Below, piece after piece: positions 52,405 to 61,550 of a DNA stretch of 64,000 bases. Made by a program: the position numbers and the translations under genes. Location: the NCBI GenBank assembly GCA_021777055.1, contig JAIQZO010000044.1:62001-126000 (forward strand), written 5' to 3'. Source of the DNA: Candidatus Anammoxibacter sp. GTDB lineage: Bacteria > Planctomycetota > Brocadiia > Brocadiales > Anammoxibacteraceae. Under the pieces are notes generated by a model. That model was not told the origin of the DNA. It saw only the letters and a list, made by a program, of their open reading frames with translations, and searched no databases. Positions within the stretch are counted from its first letter, which is position 1, and the number at the start of each line of letters is the position of its first letter.

Positions 52405-54108
52405 TTGTCTAATATTATGCTACTTCTTGTTTTGCTTCTTGATTTGCTTTTCGTATGTGATACAGGGTTGATTATTCTGGTACTAAGTACCGGAGGCGGT
52501 ATCTATAATATCTGCGGCGCAGATATCGACATTCACTCCATTGAAAATCTTGTTTATTGCCTTATAGGCTTAGGGTTTATCCGATACAGACTGCGAAGCA
52601 TATCTCCTTTTCTATTAATAAAGGCAATTAACCTTAAGGAACTGCCTCAAGTATCTATTAATTTATTGGCAAATCTGTATAACAGATTAAAGTCAATTGA
52701 TTCCAGACGTGCAAAGTGGTGGATTATAGGAATTCTCATTTTCTCTGCTATATTAAAGAGCCTAAACGCATATTTCTACTACGGTTTCTTTTGCGGAGAT
52801 GATGTGGAGGTCCTTGAAATGACCTTTGCAAAACTGTTTGCATGGGATTGGACGGCCTGGGAGCTTCGAAACGCATTCTTCCCCATGGGATTCATATATC
52901 CGATCCAGTCATTGCTCCATAGTTTTGGCACTAAAGATACTACGCTGCTTATACTTGCTGGCAGGTTTGTGGTAATAGCATTCTCGTTAATAAACCTTTT
53001 GCTGGTGTACAAGATAGCATGCAAAGAGTTCGAAAGTCGTGCGGTTGGTTTATTAGCGATCCTTTTTCTCGCCACAAGCAAGCTTCATACATGTTTTGCC
53101 GCCTCAGTGCTTCCTCGAACAGTAGCGTCAACATTTATCCTGCTCTCACTTCTATTTATATTATCACGGCGCAATCGATCCGGATTAATAATCGCAGCGG
53201 TTTGCCTTGGTACCGGCGCCTGTATCAGGTTTGGAGAAGCGGTGTTTCTGATTCCTGCTATTATCCCGTTTGTGGCAACAAAGAGATTTCGGGATGTCAT
53301 AATATTTGGAGCAGTATTTGGAGCTACATGCGCGGTAATTTTAGGTGTAAGTGATGCTATTTATTGGGGTAGACCTTTTCACTCATTAATAACTGCATTT
53401 AACTTTACTATTATAGAAGGCAAGACCACTAGCGGTTTTGACCCTTTCTATTATTACATAAAAAAGGTCCCAAACTGGTCGAATATTTTCGTATTTGCTT
53501 TATCCCTATATGCCTACAGACTTAGTAAGCGTCAAATAATGGGTTGGGCATTTATCCCAATTATTCTTTTAAGTATACTACCACACAAAGAGCCACGATA
53601 CATGGTACCCATAATACCTTTTTTTGCCATATTAGCAGCAGGCTCGTTCTGGAAAATAGTTACAGACATTTGTAACAGATACGAAGCGGATCTAAATCCA
53701 GCCAAATCAGCTTTACGAGCTTTTATTATCAGTGTTGTCTTTGTGGGAGCTCTTCTCCTGGAATTTGATGGTTATCGCTTTAAAAGAACTGAAAACGGTG
53801 TAGATGTCGCAAGAAACATACTTGATCAACCGGAACTGGAAGGTGCAGCAATAGAGCAAAACTGGCGCACTGGAAGGCTACTCTACCTATGGAAACTTCC
53901 TGTACTAAAAGAGATTTCCCCTGCACGTATTACAGATCGTGATCATGTAATTGGGCAAATATCAAGTGATGATGTAAAATGGGCAGCGCTGACCGACCGT
54001 ACGATCAACCGCTATCACTATGATAAAGAGCTTGAGTCACTTGGTTACCAAGAAGTAAAAATGGCAGAAGAAGTTAAACGCAATACCTATCGGTTGTACA
54101 AAAGGTGA
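52405..54108 (+). CDS. GT22/Alg9-like mannosyltransferase family membrane protein
   Basis: 567 residues with about 10-12 membrane helices. A GDD in FFCGDDVEVLEM, in the first periplasmic loop, is the acidic motif of GT-C transferases. The stretch WDWTAWELRNAFFPMGFIYP matches the Alg9/PIG-B class (TxEWRN..P-x-L). HKEPRYMVPIIPF is the HKExRF motif of GT22 enzymes. It should use a polyprenyl-phosphate sugar as donor and act on the outer side of the inner membrane. The TTG at 52405 and ATG at 52417 are both possible starts. The next gene is a GT4. Confidence 0.82.
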   Translation: MSNIMLLLVLLLDLLFVCDTGLIILVLSTGGGIYNICGADIDIHSIENLVYCLIGLGFIRYRLRSISPFLLIKAINLKELPQVSINLLANLYNRLKSIDSRRAKWWIIGILIFSAILKSLNAYFYYGFFCGDDVEVLEMTFAKLFAWDWTAWELRNAFFPMGFIYPIQSLLHSFGTKDTTLLILAGRFVVIAFSLINLLLVYKIACKEFESRAVGLLAILFLATSKLHTCFAASVLPRTVASTFILLSLLFILSRRNRSGLIIAAVCLGTGACIRFGEAVFLIPAIIPFVATKRFRDVIIFGAVFGATCAVILGVSDAIYWGRPFHSLITAFNFTIIEGKTTSGFDPFYYYIKKVPNWSNIFVFALSLYAYRLSKRQIMGWAFIPIILLSILPHKEPRYMVPIIPFFAILAAGSFWKIVTDICNRYEADLNPAKSALRAFIISVVFVGALLLEFDGYRFKRTENGVDVARNILDQPELEGAAIEQNWRTGRLLYLWKLPVLKEISPARITDRDHVIGQISSDDVKWAALTDRTINRYHYDKELESLGYQEVKMAEEVKRNTYRLYKR

Positions 54109-54221
54109 TTATTATTAGCCACTGCAGGCAGAAGGCAGAGGGCTGAAGGCTATTAGCACATGATTATACAAAACTTAAGGTCTTTGAGTTAGCAGGCTAG
54201 TAAGTATAGCAAACAGATTTG

Positions 54222-54260
54222 GGTTTTGGATAATCAGGATTTATCCCTGATTGACCAAAA
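54222..54260 (+). promoter_or_regulatory. Imperfect hairpin between the two glycosyltransferase genes
   Basis: AATCAGG (54232-54238) pairs with CCTGATT after a short loop, and flanking TTTTGG pairs with CCAAAA. It lies in a 293-base gap that also holds a loose array near 54123-54150 (GGCAGAAGGCAGAGGGCTGAAGGC). A weak terminator or processing site is possible. Confidence 0.45.
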
Positions 54261-54401
54261 ATCATCAAAACTGAGGAAGTTTTAAATAGCTAGATAAAAG
54301 TACAGCAGAATCGTCGATTTCTTCAGCCTATTTACCTAAGTAGTAGACACAAAAGAAGTTTTTATAAAATAAATAAACAATATCATAATAAAGTTATAAA
54401 T

Positions 54402-55583
54402 ATGAAAGTTGCACTGATCCACGATTGGCTTACAGGTATGAGGGGTGGAGAAAAATGTTTGGAGATATTTTGTTCTCTCTATCCAGATGCAGATATATTT
54501 ACTCTTATACACAACAAGGGAACGGTATCAGAATGTATAGAACAGATGAAAATAAACACATCGTTTGTTCAAAAGCTCCCTTTTTTGAATAAATACAGAC
54601 GTTATCTGCCACTATTTCCTTCTGCAATTGAACAGTTTGATCTGAATGAATATGATCTTGTATTAAGCTCAAGCCATTGCGTGGCCAAAGGTGTAATAAC
54701 AGGACCTGAAACCTTGCATATTTGTTACTGCCATACCCCTATGAGGTACGTATGGGATATGTATAATTCATATTTTGGGAAGGGAAATGCAGGATTATTA
54801 TCAAGATGCGCGATCCCATTCTTTGCAAACTACTTGAGATCATGGGACGTATCATCAAGTATGAGGGTTGAATATTTTATTGCAAACTCACACTATGTTG
54901 CGAAAAGGATTAAAAAGTTTTACAACAGAAACGCAAAGGTAATACATCCTCCTGTTGACTGTTCTGTATTTAAAATACAGAAAAACACTGAAGATTTCTA
55001 TTTGGTTGTCTCGGCATTTGCTCCTTATAAAAGAGTAGATCTGGCTATCAAGGCATTCAATAAACTGGAACTGCCTCTGGTTGTGATAGGCAGCGGGCAG
55101 GACGAGAAGAAATTGAAACAGATAGCAAAAAAGAATATCACATTTTTAGGATGGCAGGCAGACAATGTAATAAGGGATTATTACGCAAAATGTAAGGCCT
55201 TGATATTTCCAGGGAAAGAGGATTTTGGTATCGTTCCACTAGAAGTCCAAGCATGCGGACGACCTGTTATTGCTTACGGTGTGGGTGGTGTTTGCGAAAC
55301 AGTAATTCCAATAAACTCTCGAATAAAAAACGATACCACTTTACAGGAAAACACAACCGGATATGGCCTAAATGAACAGCAGTATGCAACGGGGATCTTT
55401 TTCTATGAGCAGACAGTTGATGCAGTCATAAATTCGGTAAGAGAGTACGAAGAAGTTAAAGATAGATTTGATAGTGCCATTATAAGAACACACGCATTGA
55501 CGTTTGACAAACCTATTTTTAAGACAAGGATAAAAAACCATATTGATCATTGTGTAAATGAGCACAATGAACGAATTTTTTAA
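54402..55583 (+). CDS. GT4 glycosyltransferase, mannosyltransferase-like
   Basis: 393 residues. It begins MKVALIHDWLTGMRGGEKCLEI, the acceptor loop seen in WbaZ/mannosyltransferase-type GT4 enzymes. CYCHTPMRYVWDMYNSYFG is a highly characteristic block of that branch. The donor domain has VVSAFAPYKRVDLAI and the EX7E-like FPGKEDFGIVPLEVQACGRP followed by GVGGVCETV. Cytoplasmic sugar transfer in glycan synthesis, possibly with the neighbouring membrane GT22-like enzyme. The neighbours are spaced too far for certain co-transcription. Confidence 0.92.
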   Translation: MKVALIHDWLTGMRGGEKCLEIFCSLYPDADIFTLIHNKGTVSECIEQMKINTSFVQKLPFLNKYRRYLPLFPSAIEQFDLNEYDLVLSSSHCVAKGVITGPETLHICYCHTPMRYVWDMYNSYFGKGNAGLLSRCAIPFFANYLRSWDVSSSMRVEYFIANSHYVAKRIKKFYNRNAKVIHPPVDCSVFKIQKNTEDFYLVVSAFAPYKRVDLAIKAFNKLELPLVVIGSGQDEKKLKQIAKKNITFLGWQADNVIRDYYAKCKALIFPGKEDFGIVPLEVQACGRPVIAYGVGGVCETVIPINSRIKNDTTLQENTTGYGLNEQQYATGIFFYEQTVDAVINSVREYEEVKDRFDSAIIRTHALTFDKPIFKTRIKNHIDHCVNEHNERIF

Positions 55584-55651
55584 TGTTCTCTGACTAGAGA
55601 TTGATCTTTACGTGTATCAATAGATACATTATCGCCGGAAAGGAAACAGAT

Positions 55652-57124
55652 ATGAGTGAACAAATTACAGGCCTCACCCCGCCACTCCTATGGAAACATT
55701 TTTTCGCATTATCACAGATACCACGATCGTCAAAAGAGGAAAAAAACGCTTGTAGACACATCATGCAGATAGCAAAGAGAAAAGGTCTGGCGTATAAAAG
55801 TGATAACGCAGGAAATCTAGTTATAAAAAAGCCTGGTGTAAAAAACTGTGAAAACAAACCCGCAATTGTACTGCAGGGCCACATTGATATGGTTTGCGAA
55901 AAGAACAGAGATGTTAGCCATGACTTCTCAAATGACCCAATTATCTTAAAAAGAGAGGGTGATTGGATAAAGGCAGATGGTACCACATTGGGAGCTGACA
56001 ATGGAATAGGTGTTGCCGCGGCAATGGCAATAATAGAAAGCGATGAATTAATCCACGGGCCATTAGAATTTCTATTTACAGTAGAAGAAGAAACTGGTTT
56101 AACAGGCGCTATGGAACTGTCCACAAACATGATCGACGCCAAGATTCTGCTTAATCTTGATTCCGATGAAGAAGGGGTTATTTACAACGGATGCGCAGGG
56201 GGAAAAAATGCCGAACTTTTTTTAAAAATTAAGTCGGAAGATGTTCCGGCCGGACTCAAACCTGTATTTGTCAAACTAACCGGACTGAGCGGCGGTCATT
56301 CAGGCACAAACATCCATGAAGGAAGAGGCAACGCCATAAAGCTGATAAACCGATTCCTCCACCGCTCCTTACCAGAAGTTGATGGCAGACTGGCAGACAT
56401 TGAAGGTGGTAATAAACATAACGCAATCCCCCGTGAGGCATACGCTAAAGTTTTTCTTCCGGAATATAGTACTGAGAAGTTTATGGAGCTGGCCATGGAA
56501 TTTGACAAAATGTTTAAAGATGAATACAGCATTATTGACAACAAAGTGAACATTACAGTAGACAGAACTGGATTTGAAGTGCCGAATAAAGTCTTTACCA
56601 CTGAATTCCAGAAAGAGCTTATAAGCGTGCTTTATGCAATCCCCCATGGGGTTATCACAATGAGTAACACCACACCTGGTGACGTAGAGACCTCAAACAA
56701 TCTTGCGATTATAAATTGCGGGAAAGATTTTGTAACTATTTTAACATGTCAAAGGAGTGTCACTAAAAGCCAATTGGAAAATATTTATGAAACGGTAGCA
56801 GCCTGTGGTGAAGTGGTGGGCGCAGAGGTAAAGGGCTGCAGTAGTTATAGCCCCTGGCAACCAAATCCGGCGTCATCTCTGATGAAGAGAGCAAAAAAGG
56901 TGTATAAAGATTCATTTGGAAATGAACCGGAAGTAAAGACAATTCATGCTGGAGTAGAAAGCGGTATAATTGGCGATAAATATCCTGGAATGGATATGAT
57001 ATCGTTCGGTGTAAATATTTCAGGTGCCCATTCCCCCGATGAAAAGGTTCAGATCTCTTCGGTTGAAAAATTCTGGAAGTTTACCACCGAGCTAATAAAG
57101 GATTATACTAGCTTGTCAGGTTAG
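55652..57124 (+). CDS. pepD: Aminoacyl-histidine dipeptidase (peptidase D), M20 family
   Basis: 490 residues from ATG 55652, chosen because GGAAAGGAA precedes it; a longer frame starts at 55601. GHIDMVCEKN has the first metal ligands, TTLGADNGIGVAAAMAI the bridging Asp, and TVEEETGLTGAMEL the catalytic Glu. GLSGGHSGTNIHEGRGNA begins the lid domain, and HAGVESGIIGDKYPGMDMISFG carries the last ligands. It hydrolyses Xaa-His and other dipeptides with zinc in the cytoplasm. Monocistronic, followed by a MITE-like element. Confidence 0.95.
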   Translation: MSEQITGLTPPLLWKHFFALSQIPRSSKEEKNACRHIMQIAKRKGLAYKSDNAGNLVIKKPGVKNCENKPAIVLQGHIDMVCEKNRDVSHDFSNDPIILKREGDWIKADGTTLGADNGIGVAAAMAIIESDELIHGPLEFLFTVEEETGLTGAMELSTNMIDAKILLNLDSDEEGVIYNGCAGGKNAELFLKIKSEDVPAGLKPVFVKLTGLSGGHSGTNIHEGRGNAIKLINRFLHRSLPEVDGRLADIEGGNKHNAIPREAYAKVFLPEYSTEKFMELAMEFDKMFKDEYSIIDNKVNITVDRTGFEVPNKVFTTEFQKELISVLYAIPHGVITMSNTTPGDVETSNNLAIINCGKDFVTILTCQRSVTKSQLENIYETVAACGEVVGAEVKGCSSYSPWQPNPASSLMKRAKKVYKDSFGNEPEVKTIHAGVESGIIGDKYPGMDMISFGVNISGAHSPDEKVQISSVEKFWKFTTELIKDYTSLSG

Positions 57125-57131
57125 TATATAC

Positions 57132-57315
57132 TATACTCAACAGGTTCATAAATAAAGAATTTAGCTATCCATCTTTCGGATATCTTTGGATGTTATTCAA
57201 TTGTGATTTCATAGATGTGGCTAAGGCCACACCTACGGAACCGGTCAATCATAACATCCAGCTCTAACCAAAATCTAAGTCACTAAATTCTTCATTTATG
57301 AACCCGTTGAGTATA
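57132..57315. mobile_element. MITE-like element with 33-bp terminal inverted repeats
   Basis: Left end 57132-57164 (TATACTCAACAGGTTCATAA...) and right end 57283-57315 are inverted copies of each other, matching at 31 of 33 positions by my count. The interior is also palindromic: GGATGTTAT with ATAACATCC, and TGTGGC/GCCACA near the centre. So the 184-base unit could fold into one long imperfect hairpin. It has no open frame. A second copy lies at 20225-20393 and a partial one at about 17735-17815. No transposase is in the window. Confidence 0.75.
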
Positions 57316-57361
57316 TCAATAACAAAAAAAGATAAACCTTCTTTAAAAGAGGAAAATTGAT

Positions 57362-57730
57362 ATGGAAAAGACACGGTTTGAGGAGCTGAACGAGATCATA
57401 AAAAATGATGACGAGGAGTTTGGCCATGCACGTTCGATTATGGAAGAGTTCCGGAACAAATTGCAGGAATATTTAGGATGTCCAGATAATGTTATAAAGC
57501 TTGAATACAGTTATTATAAGAAGGAAGTTTATTACTTTACATTCTTTATTAAATTTACAAAACATAACCCCGTTGAATTCGAGTTGGGGACCAACGAATC
57601 CCGATATCTGTTTTACAGCGAAAATGATATCGAATACTCCCTTGAGGATGAAGATTCTATTGATGATCTAAAGGACTCTATCTTTGAATACCTTAGGAAA
57701 TCAGTACACCATCTACTAAAGAAGACATGA
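57362..57730 (+). CDS. Hypothetical acidic protein
   Basis: I do not recognise this 122-residue protein. It has a helical start (MEKTRFEELNEIIKNDDEEFGHARSI), then a beta-strand core (KLEYSYYKKEVYYFTFFIKF, VEFELGTNESRYLFYSE), and an acidic C-terminal helix (EDEDSIDDLKDSIFEYLRKSVHHLL). It is strongly acidic, with no signal peptide or membrane helix. AGAGGAAAATTGAT precedes the ATG and provides a ribosome site. The ABC-F gene follows 70 bases on, possibly in the same transcript. Confidence 0.7.
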   Translation: MEKTRFEELNEIIKNDDEEFGHARSIMEEFRNKLQEYLGCPDNVIKLEYSYYKKEVYYFTFFIKFTKHNPVEFELGTNESRYLFYSENDIEYSLEDEDSIDDLKDSIFEYLRKSVHHLLKKT

Positions 57731-57800
57731 TCGGAAAGTTGGAGGCTTTTCGAAATGAAATTAGCAAATAATAGACCCATTTAATATAGAAAAAGAGATT

Positions 57801-59426
57801 ATGTTAAGCACGAGCAATATAAGTTTACAATATGGAAAACGTATTTTATTTGAAGATGTAAACCTCAAATTTACACCAGGCAATTGTTACGGAATCATCG
57901 GGGCGAATGGTGCAGGAAAATCTACTTTCCTTAAAATATTATCCGGGGAAATAGAACCCTCTTCAGGAACAATATCCCTAGGGGCAGGCAAAAGGATTGA
58001 TGTCTTAAGCCAGAACCAGTTTGCTTTTGATGAATTTGAAGTCTTAAAAACTGTTTTAATGGGACACAAGAAGCTATATCAAATAATGGAAGAAAAAGAC
58101 GCCATCTATAAGAAAAGCGATTTTAACGATGAAGATGGAATGAAGGCGGCAGAACTTGAGGGTGAATTCGGGGAACTAAACGGATGGGACGCGGAAACCG
58201 ATGCAGGTACCCTTTTACGTGGCCTTGGCATTCCGGATGAACTTCATGAAAAAGAGATGGCAGAAATTTCGGGAAAGGAAAAGGTAAAAGTTTTACTGGC
58301 GCAGGCATTATTTGGAAACCCTGATATACTATTACTGGACGAACCAACAAACCACTTAGATATCCCGTCGATCAACTGGCTTGAAGAGTTTTTAATCAAC
58401 TTTAGTAATACTGTTATTGTTGTATCCCATGACCGTCACTTTCTTAATAACGTATGCACTCATATTGCAGACATCGATTATGGAAAGATAACCATATTTA
58501 CAGGAAATTACGATTTCTGGCTTGAATCTAGCCAGCTTGCATTAAAGCAGACAAAGGATTCAAATAAGAAAACAGAAGCAAAAATCAAAGATCTTCAGAC
58601 CTTTGTGGCACGTTTTAGCGCAAATGCATCGAAGTCAAAACAGGCAACATCAAGAAAAAAGCAGCTGGAGAAGTTGACATTAGAGGATATCAGACCCTCT
58701 TCGAGGAAATTGCCATTCATTAATTTCAAACCTGAAAGAGATCTGGGAAATAATGTCCTTACGGTAAAGAACATTTCAAAGACCGTAGAAGGAGAAAAAG
58801 TATTGGATGATGTATCCTTTACTGTAAATAAGGATGACAAAATAGCCTTTGTAGGTGCGCATGATATTTCAAAGACAACATTATTTAAGATACTGATGAA
58901 TGAAATTGAAGCAGACGAGGGTAGCTATGAGTGGGGTGTAACTTGTACAAAATCATATTTTCCAAAAGAGAATTCATCTTATTTTAACACTGACATGAGA
59001 TTAGTCGACTGGCTACGTCAATTTTCCGAAGAAAAGGAAGAGACTTTTATAAGAGGTTTTCTGGGACGGATGCTTTTCTCCGGAGAGGAGTCGTTAAAAA
59101 AAGCAAATGTGTTGTCCGGTGGAGAAAAAGTAAGGTGTTTGCTGTCAAAGATGATGTTAAGCGGTGCAAACGTCCTTATACTTGACGAACCAACTAACCA
59201 CCTTGATCTGGAGTCAATCACTGGATTAAATAACGGACTGATCAGCTTTAAGGGCTCTCTCCTGTTTGTATCCCATGATCATCAGTTTATACAATCGATT
59301 GCAAATAGAATCATAGAAATCACTCCATACGGTATCATTGATAAAGAGATGACATTTGATGATTATATGGAGGACCCAAAGGTTAATAAGCTTAGAGAAG
59401 CAATGCATGAAAGTTTGATGATGTAA
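57801..59426 (+). CDS. ABC-F family ATPase
   Basis: 541 residues, two ABC domains without membrane segments. The first has GANGAGKSTFLK, an altered signature (EISGKEKVKVLLAQ) and LLLDEPTNHLD. The second has a Walker A with the last Gly changed to Ser (GAHDISKTT), then LSGGEKVRCLLSKMML and ILDEPTNHLD. The changed second Walker A resembles that of a known subgroup of ABC-F proteins, so it need not be a defect. The linker (TFVARFSANASKSKQATSRKKQLEKL) is the P-site tRNA interaction motif region. ABC-F proteins act on stalled ribosomes. Confidence 0.92.
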   Translation: MLSTSNISLQYGKRILFEDVNLKFTPGNCYGIIGANGAGKSTFLKILSGEIEPSSGTISLGAGKRIDVLSQNQFAFDEFEVLKTVLMGHKKLYQIMEEKDAIYKKSDFNDEDGMKAAELEGEFGELNGWDAETDAGTLLRGLGIPDELHEKEMAEISGKEKVKVLLAQALFGNPDILLLDEPTNHLDIPSINWLEEFLINFSNTVIVVSHDRHFLNNVCTHIADIDYGKITIFTGNYDFWLESSQLALKQTKDSNKKTEAKIKDLQTFVARFSANASKSKQATSRKKQLEKLTLEDIRPSSRKLPFINFKPERDLGNNVLTVKNISKTVEGEKVLDDVSFTVNKDDKIAFVGAHDISKTTLFKILMNEIEADEGSYEWGVTCTKSYFPKENSSYFNTDMRLVDWLRQFSEEKEETFIRGFLGRMLFSGEESLKKANVLSGGEKVRCLLSKMMLSGANVLILDEPTNHLDLESITGLNNGLISFKGSLLFVSHDHQFIQSIANRIIEITPYGIIDKEMTFDDYMEDPKVNKLREAMHESLMM

Positions 59427-59445
59427 AATTATAATCTATTGTATC

Positions 59446-59465
59446 CCTGGGACTTAGGTCCCAGG
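59446..59465 (+). terminator. Hairpin after the ABC-F gene
   Basis: CCTGGGAC, loop TTAG, GTCCCAGG: a perfect 8-bp stem, 20 bases after the stop. A T run follows only further on (59480s). It lies before the convergent DUF697 gene. Confidence 0.6.
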
Positions 59466-59521
59466 CTACATCCCCTTGCCTTTTTCGGGTAATTTGTAGA
59501 GTACTATCTTTCTTAACTCTC

Positions 59522-59998
59522 TTACGGTTTTACACCAATGTAACTTTTTCTAAGCTCTTCTTTTCCGCTTTTTAATGCTCCAGTGTAATATTCCCTCATT
59601 TTCTCAGTATCAAACGTCAATAGTGATCCCCCGGATTCAAAATGCAGAATAAAGACTTTCCCAACTGCGAATGTAGACACTCCACTAAAAAAGGACATCG
59701 TAATAATGCTGGCAGTTGTTCCAATTACGGGTATGGTCTTTAATAAAGGAGCCAGGTTTAGGGTGAAAGATAAGGACGATCCAGCTCCCACTAAGGCAGC
59801 GATAATGGATTTGCAGCGATTTTGAGAAAACTCCACTTCATATTCTTTGGAAAGGGCATGAATCATTTTTAGTTGAATTCCCGCAACAGCTGCCGTGCTC
59901 AAGATTCGAAATGGTATAAGCCCCCCGGCCATGGTACCAAGGATGTGTTCCTTTACAATCTTTTTTGCATTTTCTGATTGTTTTTCTTTTTTTTTCAG
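59522..59998 (-). CDS. DUF697-family membrane protein paired with the MACPF gene
   Basis: From the first ATG (59932) it has 136 residues, but the frame upstream reads KKKEKQSENAKKIVKEHILGT, which is the expected amphipathic lead-in of DUF697. The best start for that is CTG 59998, six bases after GGAAGG. The core (MAGGLIPFRILSTAAVAGIQLKMI, YEVEFSQNRCKSIIAALVGA, FILHFESGGSLLTFD) is diagnostic of DUF697, otherwise found at the end of YcjF-type proteins and some GTPases. Two hydrophobic hairpins likely insert in a membrane. The start is 26 bases after the MACPF stop, so they are co-transcribed; an accessory or self-protection role is inference. Confidence 0.8.
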   Translation of the reverse strand: MKKKEKQSENAKKIVKEHILGTMAGGLIPFRILSTAAVAGIQLKMIHALSKEYEVEFSQNRCKSIIAALVGAGSSLSFTLNLAPLLKTIPVIGTTASIITMSFFSGVSTFAVGKVFILHFESGGSLLTFDTEKMREYYTGALKSGKEELRKSYIGVKP

Positions 59999-60023
59999 AT
60001 AAATCCTTCCCTTTATATATTTG

Positions 60024-61550
60024 TCAAAAAAATTTCCAATCGTCTACATAACTTCCCGTAATGGGTTTGGGATATCCGGGATCGGTATTGTATGTAATGA
60101 TGTCAAATCTAAGATGAAGGTCATCCCTAAAAAAATAGACTTTACTGTTTCCCCAATAGATGGCAGCGTCAATTCTATCAAAGTTAACACCTACCCACCG
60201 TTTAGATATTGGCTCAGGATAGCCATCATCCGCTCTATTTTTGAGTATATTATAGCGAATATAATAACTACCAGCGAAAAAATAAATGGATTCCTGCCCT
60301 GTGTTTAGAGCCGCGTCAATTTTGTCAAAAGTTACCCCTGGCCATCCATCTTTAATCAATTTGGGGTATCCATTTTCAATCTTAGAAGTGGACATATCCA
60401 GACAGACATACTTGTTTCTCCTGAAAACAAATAACTTTTTGCTCATGTCTTCCCCTCCTTCCATGGACCAATCTTCCCCCATAAATGCGGCGTCAATCCG
60501 GTCAAAACCAGCTTCCACTAATGCCGGCCATCTTTCCTTTAGGTGTTTTGATTTTTCACTTTCGCCTTTCTCTAAATCATATTTACTATACTTATTTCCC
60601 CTTATAAAATTTATCTCATTGTTATAATTAAATATGGCGGAAATGGGGGTGAAAGTAGTCGCGGCCTTGTATGCATCCATTAGGGCTTTTGCCTTCTCCT
60701 CGTCCTTAATCAGTGTCCAGATACCAATTACTTCAAGCTCTATCACCTGGGGATTATCTTTGATACTGAGCAACCAGTTGTTATAAGTCTCATTGTCTAG
60801 CGAGCTGAGGGTAGCCAGTTTTAATTCATCTCCCCCTTTACCAAAGACGGTACATTCGGAATTGCATTTTAATTTTTCATTCACATTTTTTTTGTCTAAA
60901 TTCCCACTAACATTAGTTCCTGCATAGCTAGCTTGAAGACTTGCCCTTATCTCTTCCTTTGTCATATCGGAAGACTTAACAACAGAAATGACCAGTGTTG
61001 ATTTCCCTCCTACCCAAGCCCGTCTCACGTAGTGTGTTCCATATCGTTCAAAAAACTTCTCATAGTCTCTTCTGTTGGCATGCCTAAAAGGGGTTGGTAT
61101 GTTGAGATCCATTTTACTATCATCCAGGTTCGTAACATTTGGAAGATAAACTGACCAAAGGGGAATAAAGGAAACCCTTCGCGCATAATAGCACTCTTCA
61201 CTACTGTTATGCTGGTTAGACATACTTCCACTGGCATCAACGGTAAAAAGGGCATTAGTGGCAGCAACATTGGCATCCAGATTCATCTGTTTGTCCAAAC
61301 GTTCACGAGATTCCTCTATAATCGTTTGATTAAAAGCATATTTGGGTGGCATTGGAGGGCTATTGTTTACCTCATAACCTGCTGGAACAGAGTATGTTTG
61401 ACCTGTTTCCTTGATAAAACATTTGTTCTGCTTTTGATAGCTAAAAAGAATATCTTTTAATTCATAAGCTTGATAGGGTCTTAAAAAAATCCCGCGTCCA
61501 ACCGCTTCCATACCAGGTAGGAGAAGTGCTTCTTTTTCGCCTTTTGTCAT
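60024..61550 (-). CDS. MACPF pore-forming-fold protein with C-terminal hemopexin-like repeats
   Basis: 508 residues. The MACPF signature YGTHYVRRAWVGG occurs at 170-182, matching the Y-G-[TS]-H-[YF]-x6-G-G consensus of perforin/complement proteins. The clusters before and after it are of the kind that unfold into membrane hairpins. From about residue 300, four hemopexin-like blades follow; three start FDRIDAAF, FDKIDAAL and FDRIDAAI, and each ends with a GYP[KE]PI or GYPKLI-type turn. Such a C-terminal propeller would bind a receptor or glycan. No signal peptide is seen, so release would need another route or lysis. The DUF697 gene follows directly. Confidence 0.9.
   Translation of the reverse strand: MTKGEKEALLLPGMEAVGRGIFLRPYQAYELKDILFSYQKQNKCFIKETGQTYSVPAGYEVNNSPPMPPKYAFNQTIIEESRERLDKQMNLDANVAATNALFTVDASGSMSNQHNSSEECYYARRVSFIPLWSVYLPNVTNLDDSKMDLNIPTPFRHANRRDYEKFFERYGTHYVRRAWVGGKSTLVISVVKSSDMTKEEIRASLQASYAGTNVSGNLDKKNVNEKLKCNSECTVFGKGGDELKLATLSSLDNETYNNWLLSIKDNPQVIELEVIGIWTLIKDEEKAKALMDAYKAATTFTPISAIFNYNNEINFIRGNKYSKYDLEKGESEKSKHLKERWPALVEAGFDRIDAAFMGEDWSMEGGEDMSKKLFVFRRNKYVCLDMSTSKIENGYPKLIKDGWPGVTFDKIDAALNTGQESIYFFAGSYYIRYNILKNRADDGYPEPISKRWVGVNFDRIDAAIYWGNSKVYFFRDDLHLRFDIITYNTDPGYPKPITGSYVDDWKFF

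Noticed and set aside
57801..59426. Broken second Walker A of the ABC-F gene as a defect
   Set aside because: The changed glycine (GAHDISKTT) resembles a recurrent variant in this ABC-F subgroup, and all other motifs are intact.
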